Assembly (NCBI GenBank): GCA_020161615.1
Contig: JAIUPD010000020.1
Location: 1-34,109, forward strand
Reading direction: 5' to 3'
Length of the DNA: 34,109 nucleotides
Source: Pseudomonadota bacterium
Lineage (GTDB): Bacteria > Pseudomonadota > Alphaproteobacteria > Rhodobacterales > Rhodobacteraceae
The notes under the pieces were generated by a model. The model had not been told where the DNA came from, ran no database searches, and worked only from the letters and a program-made list of their open reading frames with translations. The stretch's first letter is position 1. Every line of letters begins with the position of its first letter. Positions 6,723 to 13,214 of the stretch are shown here, one piece after another. The position numbers were made by a program, and so were the translations under genes.

Positions 6723-7504
6723 TCCTTCGACCCCGCGTAAACGGAATCCGCCGATTGCGGCCGGAAGCGGCGGTCGTAATCGACGGCATAGAGGCAGCTT
6801 TCCTCGAACCCTTCCGCCGCCAGCGCCGGCCCCACCAGAATCAGGGCCGTCCGCTCCATCGAGCCCGCGACCAGCCCCTCGATGGTCCCCAGCGTCCCCC
6901 GAACGATCCGCTGCTCGGGCCAGGTGGCCCGCCAGACCACCGCCACCGGGCAGTCGCTGCCATAGGCCGGAACCAGATCCGCGACCGTCTGCTCCAGATT
7001 ATGGATCGACAGATGGATGCAGAGCGTCGCCCCCGTCGCCGCGAAATTCGCCAGCGTTTCGCCCTCGGGCATGGCACTGGCCCGCCCCGGCGTCCGCGTC
7101 AGCACCACCGATTGCGCCAGCCCCGGCAGTGTCAGTTCCGCCCCCAGCGCGGCGGCGGCGGCGGCGAAGGCGGGCACGCCCGGCGTCACGCTATAGGGAA
7201 TGCCCAGCTCGCGCAGACGTCGGAGTTGCTCGCCCATCGCCGAATAGACCGACAGGTCCCCCGAATGCAGCCGCACCACATCCTTGCCTTCGGCATGGGC
7301 CGCCGCGATCTCGGCCATGATCTGATCCAGCGACAAGGGCGCCGTGTTGACGATCCGCGCCCCCTGCGGGCAATGGCCCAGCACCGCCTCCGGCACCAGC
7401 GAGCCGGCATAGAGGCAGACGGGCGAGGTGGCGATGATGTCGCGGCCCCGCAGCGTCAACAGGTCGGGCGCGCCGGGTCCGGCGCCGACGAAATGGACGG
7501 TCAT
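6719..7504 (-). CDS. cobM: Precorrin-4 C11-methyltransferase CobM
   Basis: A 261-residue SAM-dependent tetrapyrrole methylase that methylates C-11 of precorrin-4 to give precorrin-5. The start [18 protein letters not shown], the [13 protein letters not shown] segment, [17 protein letters not shown], and the [23 protein letters not shown] loop are characteristic of CobM/CbiF. The start at 7504 overlaps the cobE stop (ATGA), and the stop overlaps the cobB start (ATGA), so cobE-cobM-cobB are translationally coupled. The frame stays open upstream, but this is the shadow of cobE. Nothing essential appears to be missing. Confidence 0.95.
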   Translation of the reverse strand: MTVHFVGAGPGAPDLLTLRGRDIIATSPVCLYAGSLVPEAVLGHCPQGARIVNTAPLSLDQIMAEIAAAHAEGKDVVRLHSGDLSVYSAMGEQLRRLRELGIPYSVTPGVPAFAAAAAALGAELTLPGLAQSVVLTRTPGRASAMPEGETLANFAATGATLCIHLSIHNLEQTVADLVPAYGSDCPVAVVWRATWPEQRIVRGTLGTIEGLVAGSMERTALILVGPALAAEGFEESCLYAVDYDRRFRPQSADSVYAGSKE

Positions 7505-7863
7505 GCGTGGCCTCCTTCGGCAAGGGCGCAGGTCGCGAGCCGGTCGGGCGAGACAGCGCGCGGCCCCAGCAGATACGCGCCGGGACCGGCCGCGGCAAGC
7601 GCGCAGGTCTCGGCGACCGAGCCGGTGCCCCTCGCGTCCCGGCTCCGCTCGGATTGGGTGAGGGTCGGCGGCAGGGGCTCCTCGACGGCGATCAGTGGCA
7701 GGTTCAGGGCATGGGCAAGGGGCGCCAGCGCCGGCGCCTTGTCGGCGAGCGTCGCCAGCGCATCGGGCATCCCGCCCGCCGCCGCCAAAGCGCCTTGCAA
7801 CGAGGCCATCGTCGCCCGCGAAGAAAACCCGAACCCCGCCACGATCATCCCGCTGCCCGCCAT
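7501..7863 (-). CDS. cobE: Cobalamin biosynthesis protein CobE (CbiG C-terminal-like)
   Basis: A 120-residue protein related to the C-terminal domain of CbiG. CobE of the aerobic pathway is reported in corrin gene clusters, but its exact role is not settled. Visible family features are the [16 protein letters not shown] start, a central [12 protein letters not shown], and a Ser/Gly-rich [20 protein letters not shown] segment. Two in-frame ATGs compete, at 7863 and 7848. The second gives the family-like N-terminus MIVAGFGF. Neither has a strong Shine-Dalgarno sequence, and a palindromic repeat (7867-7888) lies just upstream and may have displaced the native leader. The stop overlaps the cobM start. 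Confidence 0.85.
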   Translation of the reverse strand: MAGSGMIVAGFGFSSRATMASLQGALAAAGGMPDALATLADKAPALAPLAHALNLPLIAVEEPLPPTLTQSERSRDARGTGSVAETCALAAAGPGAYLLGPRAVSPDRLATCALAEGGHA

Positions 7864-7866
7864 CCC

Positions 7867-7888
7867 GTAGGCTGCGCTTCAGCGCACC
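7867..7888. repeat. GTAGG-type palindrome between cobL and cobE
   Basis: GTAGGC followed by the inverted repeat TGCGCT-TC-AGCGCA (7873-7878 and 7881-7886), then CC. It has the GTAGG head of the elements at 5381 and 6022 but a different stem. It occupies most of the 40-base gap between the cobL stop and the first possible cobE start. Confidence 0.6.
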
Positions 7889-7903
7889 ATCCCCCCACAA
7901 TCG

Positions 7904-9103
7904 TCACAGAACCACGCTCCACTGCACAATCGGATAGGCCGATTTCCAGCCGCGGCGCGATCCCAAAGCCCCCGCCTCGGCCAATTCGACCCGCAACAGG
8001 TTCCCCCCCTTCGCCCCGTGCCAGAGCGCCAGCAAAGCCTCGGATTCCAGCGTTACCGCATGGGCGACCAGCCGCGTGCCGGGTGGCAACAACCCGAAAA
8101 GCTGCACCAGCAGCGCCTCCGACAGCCCGCCGCCGATGAAAACTGCATCCGGCAGCGGCTGGCCTTCCAGCACCGCAGGCGCCCGCCCCTCGGCCACCAC
8201 CAGCCGCTCGACCCCCAGCCGCAGCGCATTCTCCCGCGCCCGCGCCGCGCGGCCCGGATCGGCCTCGAAGCCGATGGCCCGCGTCGTCGGATGGCTCAGC
8301 AGCCATTCGATCCCGATGGAGCCCGAGCCCGCGCCGATATCCCACAGCAGTTCGCCGGGCCGAGGCGCCAGCGCCGACAGGGCCAGCGCCCGCACCGGGT
8401 GTTTGGTGATCTGCCCGTCATGGGCGAACCATTCGTCCCCGCGCCCGGAGGCCGCCCCCAGCACCGCGCCCGCCCCTGCGACGGAAATCGCCACCGCCAC
8501 CGGATGCTGCACATCGTCCAGCGCGTAATTCTCAGCCAACACCCGCCGCACCCGCTCGCGCTTCCCGCCCAGCGCCTCCAGCACCACCAGTTCCGAGGCC
8601 CCGAACCCCTCGCCCGCCAGCCACACGGCCAGCTCCGCCACCGCCGCCCCGTCGCGCAGCGTCACGACCGCCCGCGCCCCCGGCGCCAGGAGCGGGCGCA
8701 ACCGCGTCAAGGGCGCTGCATGCAGGCCCAGACAGGACACCCCCTCCAACCCCCAGCCCAAGCGCGATGCGGCCAGCGAAAAGCACGACGCCCCCGGCAC
8801 GGCGACCCATTCCCCGGGCGCCAGCGCCTTCGTCACCACCGTCCCCGCCCCGAACCAGAAGGGATCGCCCGAGGCCAGAATCACCACCCGCCGCCCGCGC
8901 ATCGTCATGAGCAGCGCCACACCTTCGGCGAAGGGCACCGGCCATGCCACCCGCTCCGCCGCCAGATCCGGCAGCAGCGCCAGATGCCGCGGCGGTCCCA
9001 TCACCACCTCGGCCCCTTGCAGCGCCGCCCGGCTTGCGTCAGTCAGCCCCTCGGGGCCATCCTCGCCCAGCCCCAGGATCGTCAGCCACGGAGTGTCAGC
9101 CAT
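7904..9103 (-). CDS. cobL: Precorrin-6Y C5,15-methyltransferase (decarboxylating) CobL
   Basis: A 399-residue two-domain fusion. The N-terminal CbiE-like methylase (LTILGLGEDGPEGLT, ILASGDPFWFGAG) and the C-terminal CbiT-like Rossmann methyltransferase (DIGAGSGSIGIEWL around residue 255) together methylate precorrin-6B at C-5 and C-15 and decarboxylate the acetate on ring C. The start at 9103 gives MADTPWLTILG and has GAGGAGAAGGA well placed upstream. A longer in-frame option at 9148 would run into cobK. Its ATG and the cobK ATG lie face to face in one CATG, so its promoter must sit inside cobK. It heads the unit running to cobA and the first DUF1636 gene. Confidence 0.95.
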   Translation of the reverse strand: MADTPWLTILGLGEDGPEGLTDASRAALQGAEVVMGPPRHLALLPDLAAERVAWPVPFAEGVALLMTMRGRRVVILASGDPFWFGAGTVVTKALAPGEWVAVPGASCFSLAASRLGWGLEGVSCLGLHAAPLTRLRPLLAPGARAVVTLRDGAAVAELAVWLAGEGFGASELVVLEALGGKRERVRRVLAENYALDDVQHPVAVAISVAGAGAVLGAASGRGDEWFAHDGQITKHPVRALALSALAPRPGELLWDIGAGSGSIGIEWLLSHPTTRAIGFEADPGRAARARENALRLGVERLVVAEGRAPAVLEGQPLPDAVFIGGGLSEALLVQLFGLLPPGTRLVAHAVTLESEALLALWHGAKGGNLLRVELAEAGALGSRRGWKSAYPIVQWSVVL

Positions 9104-9833
9104 GCCCAACATCCTTCTCCTCGGCGGCACGATGGAAGCGAGCGCCATGGCTCGCCGCCTGGCCGACCGGGGCCTCGCCGCGACGCTTTCCTACATGGGC
9201 CGGGTCGAACGGCCCAAACCGCAACCGATCGCGGTGCGCATCGGCGGGTTCGGCGGCGTGCCCGGTCTGATCCAATACCTGACGGACCACCAGATCACCC
9301 ATGTGATCGACGCGACCCATCCCTTCGCCGCGCAGATGAGCAGCAACGCTGTCGCCGCCTGCGCCCAGACACAAACGCCCCTGATCGCCCTGACCCGCCC
9401 CGCCTGGCAACCGGGCCCCGGCGACGACTGGCAGCGCGTACCCGACATGGCGGCGGCGGTCGCGGCGCTGGCGGGCCCGCCGCGGCGCATCATGCTGGCC
9501 ATCGGCCGCAAGCATCTGGCCGAGTTCGCCGCTCAGCCGCAGCACCATTACCTGCTGCGCCTCGTCGACGCGCCCTCGGAAATCCCGCCGCTGCCGCATC
9601 ACAGCGTGGTGGTGGACCGCGGCCCTTTCAGCGCCGAGGCCGACGAGGCCCTGATGCGCGAACACCGGATCGACCTGATCGTCGCCAAGAACGCCGGCGG
9701 CATCGGCTCGGTCTCGAAACTTCAGGCCGCCCGCGCCCTGCACCTGCCGGTTCTGATGATCGACCGCCCGCAACTCCCCCCGCGCCACAAGACCCACGAC
9801 CCGGAGGAGGTCCTGCGCTTCGTCACCGCCTGA
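9102..9833 (+). CDS. cobK: Precorrin-6A reductase CobK
   Basis: A 243-residue NADPH-dependent reductase that converts precorrin-6A to precorrin-6B. Recognised from ILLLGGTMEASAMARRLADRG at the N-terminus, IDATHPFAAQMSSNA (the substrate motif), and IVAKNAGGIGSVSKLQAAR near the C-terminus. This is the only gene of the ring pathway on the plus strand here besides cobO. The start at 9102 has GGAG eight bases upstream. Its start codon overlaps that of cobL by two bases on the opposite strand, so its leader and promoter are inside the cobL coding sequence. It converges on cobJ across a repeat element. Confidence 0.95.
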   Translation: MPNILLLGGTMEASAMARRLADRGLAATLSYMGRVERPKPQPIAVRIGGFGGVPGLIQYLTDHQITHVIDATHPFAAQMSSNAVAACAQTQTPLIALTRPAWQPGPGDDWQRVPDMAAAVAALAGPPRRIMLAIGRKHLAEFAAQPQHHYLLRLVDAPSEIPPLPHHSVVVDRGPFSAEADEALMREHRIDLIVAKNAGGIGSVSKLQAARALHLPVLMIDRPQLPPRHKTHDPEEVLRFVTA

Positions 9834-9838
9834 CCCCA

Positions 9839-9940
9839 TCTTTGCGCTGAAAATATCCCGGGGGGGTCCGGGGGGGCAGCGCCCCCCCGGCGGGTCGCCC
9901 GAGGCGCCCGCGCCAGCGGGCAACGAGGGCGAAACCCCTC
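9839..9940 (-). repeat. Composite dispersed repeat between cobK and cobJ
   Basis: Read on the minus strand from the cobJ stop: GGGGTTTCGCCCTCG-TTGCCCGC, a GCGCCTCGGGCGAC block, a 10-bp hairpin CCGGGGGGGC-AGC-GCCCCCCCGG (9868-9890), then the CCCGGGATATTTTC-AGCGCAAAGA core ending at 9839. The same blocks in the same order follow the cobO stop at 18806-18957. It separates the convergent genes cobK and cobJ and could act as a bidirectional terminator, although there is no clear T tract. Confidence 0.8.
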
Positions 9941-10744
9941 TCACGCCGATCTCGGGGTGAAAAGCCAGGGCCCCGCCGGCCCCTCGATCACCCTTGTCGC
10001 CGAATTGCCGACGATGACCATGGTCCGCATATCCGCCATCTCGGGCGTGCACTCGGGCAAGGGCACGATCCGCAGGCTCTGCTCGGGCGTGGATACCGCG
10101 CGGGCGAACAGCACCGGCCGCGCGTCGCGGCAGGTCTCGTTCAGCACCGCCAGCGTGCGGGCGAAGCCCTCGGGCCGGGATTTCGAGCGGGGGTTGTAGA
10201 AGGCCATGGCGAAATCGGCCTCGGCCGCCAGCCGCAGCCGCTTCTCGATCAACGCCCAGGGTTTCAGGTTGTCGGACAGGTTGATGGCGCAGAAATCATG
10301 GCCCAGCGGCGCACCCGCCGCCGCCGCGGCGGCCAGCATCGCAGTGATGCCGGGCAGCACCCGGATTTCCAGCGCGCGCCAGGTCAAAGGCCCCGCCTCC
10401 AGCGCCTCGAACACCGCCGAGGCCATGGCGAAGACCCCGGGATCGCCTGAGGAGACCACCACCACCTTCCGCCCCGCCGCCGCCATTCCCAGCGCGTGGC
10501 GCGAGCGGTCCAGTTCCACCCGGTTGTCGGACGGATGCAGGGTCAGCCCCTCGCGCGGCGCCACCCGGGCAACATAGGGGATATAGCCCACCACGTCGGT
10601 CGCCTCGGCCAGCACCGCCTCGACTTCGGGCGTCACCAAGGTTTCCCGCCCCGGCCCGAGGCCCGCCACCACAACCCAACCATTTCTGTCTGGCGCGATG
10701 CCGGACGCGAAACTGGTGCCCACTTTCGCTGGCATCGCACTCAT
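9941..10744 (-). CDS. cobJ: Precorrin-3B C17-methyltransferase CobJ
   Basis: A 267-residue SAM-dependent enzyme that methylates C-17 of precorrin-3B and contracts the ring, giving precorrin-4. Signatures are WVVVAGLGPGRETLVTPEV, VVVVSSGDPGVFAMASAVFE, VLPGITAMLAAAAAAGAPLG and MAFYNPRSKSRP. The ATG at 10744 overlaps the cobI stop (ATGA). The catalytic domain begins only at about residue 23. The preceding residues (PAKVGTSFASGIAP) are encoded by a palindromic repeat at 10695-10738, so the N-terminus appears to be an in-frame insertion. A composite repeat begins directly after the stop codon. It is the last gene of the riboswitch 3 operon. Confidence 0.95.
   Translation of the reverse strand: MSAMPAKVGTSFASGIAPDRNGWVVVAGLGPGRETLVTPEVEAVLAEATDVVGYIPYVARVAPREGLTLHPSDNRVELDRSRHALGMAAAGRKVVVVSSGDPGVFAMASAVFEALEAGPLTWRALEIRVLPGITAMLAAAAAAGAPLGHDFCAINLSDNLKPWALIEKRLRLAAEADFAMAFYNPRSKSRPEGFARTLAVLNETCRDARPVLFARAVSTPEQSLRIVPLPECTPEMADMRTMVIVGNSATRVIEGPAGPWLFTPRSA
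10695..10738. repeat. Nested palindromic element inside the 5' end of cobJ
   Basis: Outer arms GCGATGCC (10695-10702) and GGCATCGC (10731-10738) are perfect. Inner arms GCGAAA (10707-10712) and TTTCGC (10724-10729) flank a core with GTGCCCAC. The element encodes about residues 3-17 of CobJ, upstream of the conserved GLGPG strand. Similar GTGGGCACC/TTTCGC-type repeats recur in alphaproteobacterial genomes, from memory. Confidence 0.7.
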
Positions 10745-11460
10745 GGCCGCCGCCCCTGCCCATGGATCAGCGCGATCGAGAAATAGGGCGCCGCCTCGAC
10801 CTCGGCGAGTTTGCGCACCCGCTCGCCCGCCATCGCCGCGTATTCCACCAGCCAGGCGTCGGCCATCCGTCCGGCCAGTTCGACCGCGCGCTTCAGCTTC
10901 GGCAGGTTCTGGCCGATCTTCATCACCACCAGTGCGTCGGTTCCGGCAATGCGCGCGGTCAGCGCCGCTTCCGGTAGGGTGGCGGGCGCCACGGTCAGCA
11001 CGTCGTCGCCCCAAGTGATCGGCGCGCCGGTGGCGGCCCAGGCGGCCGACATGCCGGTGATGCCGGGCACGATGCGCACCGGCACGAAGGGCGCGAGCCG
11101 GGTGTAGAGATGCATGAACGAGCCGTAGAAGAACGGGTCGCCCTCGGCCAGCACCACCACATCCTCGCCCGCCTCGGCCAGGGCGCGCAGGGGTGCGGTC
11201 ACCTCTTCGTAGAAACCCGAGAGGACCGCGGCATAGCGCGGGTCGTCGAGCGGGATCTCGGTCGTGACCGGGTAATCCATCGGTAGTTCGACGGCATCGG
11301 CGCGCAACATCCCGTCCACGATCTTCCGCGCCTGACCCATGCGCCCGGCCTTGCGGAAATAGGCGACATGGCGCGTGCCCCGGACCAGCCGGTCGGCGCG
11401 CACGCTCATCAGATCGGCGGCGCCGGGGCCGAGGCCCACGCCATGAACCGTGCCAGTCAT
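10741..11460 (-). CDS. cobI: Precorrin-2 C20-methyltransferase CobI
   Basis: A 239-residue SAM-dependent methylase that makes precorrin-3A from precorrin-2. Recognised from VHGVGLGPGAADLMSVRADR at the N-terminus, FRKAGRMGQARKIVDG, VVLAEGDPFFYGSFMHLYTR, and VPGITGMSAAWAATGAPI. The start at 11460 overlaps the cobH stop, and its stop overlaps the cobJ start, both as ATGA. The frame is open for 25 codons upstream, but this is antisense-free shadow of cobH. It is intact and of usual length. Confidence 0.95.
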   Translation of the reverse strand: MTGTVHGVGLGPGAADLMSVRADRLVRGTRHVAYFRKAGRMGQARKIVDGMLRADAVELPMDYPVTTEIPLDDPRYAAVLSGFYEEVTAPLRALAEAGEDVVVLAEGDPFFYGSFMHLYTRLAPFVPVRIVPGITGMSAAWAATGAPITWGDDVLTVAPATLPEAALTARIAGTDALVVMKIGQNLPKLKRAVELAGRMADAWLVEYAAMAGERVRKLAEVEAAPYFSIALIHGQGRRP

Positions 11461-12086
11461 TCCTTGCGGCTCGCGAGGGCGTTGATCGCGGCGACGGTGA
11501 TGGCCGAGCCACCCAGCCGCCCCTCGACGATGCAAGACGGCACCGGTTGCACCTGCCAGAGCGCGTCCTTCGATTCCATCGCGCCGACGAATCCGACCGG
11601 GCAGCCGATGATCGCCGCTGGGCGCGGGCAGGTCGGGTCCTCCAGCATGTTCAGCAGGTGGAAGAGCGCGGTCGGCGCGTTGCCGATGGCCACCACCGCC
11701 CCGTCCAGATGCGGGCGCCAGAGTTCCAGCGCCGCGGCCGAGCGGGTGTTGGAGATGGCCTTCGCCATCTCGGGCACGGCCGGGTCATGCAGGGTGCACA
11801 TCACCGCATTCTCGGCCGGCAGGCGAAAGCGGGTCACGCCCTCGGAGACCATCCGCGCGTCGCAGAGGATCGGCGCGCCGGCCTCCAGCGCGGTCCGCGC
11901 GGCGGTCACGAATCCCGGCGACATCTTCACGAATTTCTCCAGCCCGACCATGCCGGCGGCATGGATCATGCGGACCACGACCTGTTCCTCGTCGGCGTCG
12001 AACCGGGCGAGGTCGGCCTCGGCGCGGATCGTGGCAAAGCTCTGCCGGTAGATCGCGGCGCCGTCGGTTTCATAGGTCCAGGGCAT
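11457..12086 (-). CDS. cobH: Precorrin-8X methylmutase CobH
   Basis: A 209-residue enzyme that moves the methyl group from C-11 to C-12 of precorrin-8X, giving hydrogenobyrinic acid. The family features are YETDGAAIYRQSFATIRAEADL at the N-terminus, VRMIHAAGMVGLEK, whose His is the proposed catalytic residue, ILCDARMVSEGV, and the C-terminal IGCPVGFVGAMESK. The ATG follows the cobG stop with no gap (TGAATG). The stop overlaps cobI. No anomalies. Confidence 0.96.
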   Translation of the reverse strand: MPWTYETDGAAIYRQSFATIRAEADLARFDADEEQVVVRMIHAAGMVGLEKFVKMSPGFVTAARTALEAGAPILCDARMVSEGVTRFRLPAENAVMCTLHDPAVPEMAKAISNTRSAAALELWRPHLDGAVVAIGNAPTALFHLLNMLEDPTCPRPAAIIGCPVGFVGAMESKDALWQVQPVPSCIVEGRLGGSAITVAAINALASRKE

Positions 12087-13214
12087 TCAGGAGGCTCCGA
12101 AATGGGCGCGCACCTGCTCGGCGCTCAGCCCGTGATGAGGCAGGGAATCGCCCGCCCGCGCGTTGAGTGCCACGCCATAGGCGCCGTTTTCGCCGGTGAT
12201 GACGACATCGGCAGGCCCGGGCCGGGCGCAGCCCTTGGCGCAGCCGCTGACATGCAGGCGGCCCTGGACATGGGGCGCGAGGGCCAGCGCCAGGGCGCGG
12301 GTCTCGACACTCGATTGCGGGCAGAAGGGGGCGCCAGGGCAGGCATCGGCGCGCAGCTCGGGCGCGTCGGCGTCCCACAGCAGTCCGGTGCGCGGCCCGG
12401 GCGTGGCGTCGAGCAGCAGCAGCACCCGCCAGGGTGTCACACGGATCGCGCTGGCCTTGCTGTCCAGGATCGCGGCGGCGAGGTCGCCGGCCTGAATCTG
12501 CCCGAAAGCCGCGCCATGGATCGCCCCCAGCGCATGCGTCCCGGGGCGCAGCGGGGGTCGCCGGGTCGCCGGGGCCAGGCTCGGCTCGGCCCAGGCGGGC
12601 AACGGCGCGTGGTGGCGGGCCATGCGCCCCGCCGCCGCCCCGCCCGAGGCCACGAACCAGTCGCACAGCCGGATCAGCGTGTCGATTTCGGCCCCCGGCA
12701 GCAGGGGAATGCCCAGCGGGTACCCCTCCGGCCGCAGGATCAGGCCGCGATGGCTGCCGCGCTCGATGCGGAAATCGGCGGGTGTGTCGCGCAGCATCGG
12801 CCCCGGTCCGGCGTCGATGGCGAAGCCCATCTTCGGCGGCAGGTCGGGCAACGCCTCCAGCCGCGCCAGCAGTTCGCCTGTCAGGCGGTGGGTATCGCCG
12901 CCATCGGCCCAGGTCGGGGCGGTCAGGATGTTGCGCCGCGTTTCGGTCGCGACATCGGCATCGACCAGGCCCAGATCGGTCAGGGTGGTCAGCAGGTCGG
13001 GCAGGGCGCCCGGCTGGACGCCCCGGACCTGCAGATTGGCCCGGTTGGTCAGGTCGATCAGCCCGGCGCCGTATTCCTCGGCCGCAGCGCAGAGGCCCAG
13101 GGCCTGCGCGGCGCTCAATTCGGCCAGCCGGGGCCGGACGCGCACGACATAGCCGTCGCCCGAGAGCATCGGCCGCAGCGCACCGGGACACCAGCCCTTG
13201 ACCTCGAAACTCAT
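12087..13214 (-). CDS. cobG: Precorrin-3B synthase CobG
   Basis: A 375-residue monooxygenase of the nitrite/sulfite-reductase-like family. It uses O2 to hydroxylate precorrin-3A at C-20 and form the gamma-lactone of precorrin-3B. It has the two ferredoxin-like half-domains (LIDLTNRANLQVRGV) and the 4Fe-4S cysteines, ACPGAPFCPQSS and VSGCAKGCARPG, in the C-terminal half. Its presence is the hallmark of the aerobic pathway. The ATG overlaps the cobN stop (ATGA). It needs an electron donor; the DUF1636 protein heading the same operon is a possible candidate, which is my inference. Confidence 0.95.
   Translation of the reverse strand: MSFEVKGWCPGALRPMLSGDGYVVRVRPRLAELSAAQALGLCAAAEEYGAGLIDLTNRANLQVRGVQPGALPDLLTTLTDLGLVDADVATETRRNILTAPTWADGGDTHRLTGELLARLEALPDLPPKMGFAIDAGPGPMLRDTPADFRIERGSHRGLILRPEGYPLGIPLLPGAEIDTLIRLCDWFVASGGAAAGRMARHHAPLPAWAEPSLAPATRRPPLRPGTHALGAIHGAAFGQIQAGDLAAAILDSKASAIRVTPWRVLLLLDATPGPRTGLLWDADAPELRADACPGAPFCPQSSVETRALALALAPHVQGRLHVSGCAKGCARPGPADVVITGENGAYGVALNARAGDSLPHHGLSAEQVRAHFGAS

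Noticed and set aside
10975-11000. GTAGGGTGGC...GCCAC motif inside cobI, similar to the in-gene palindromes
   Set aside because: The arms are short and imperfect. The encoded VAPATLPEAAL fits the normal CobI sequence, so there is no evidence for an insertion.
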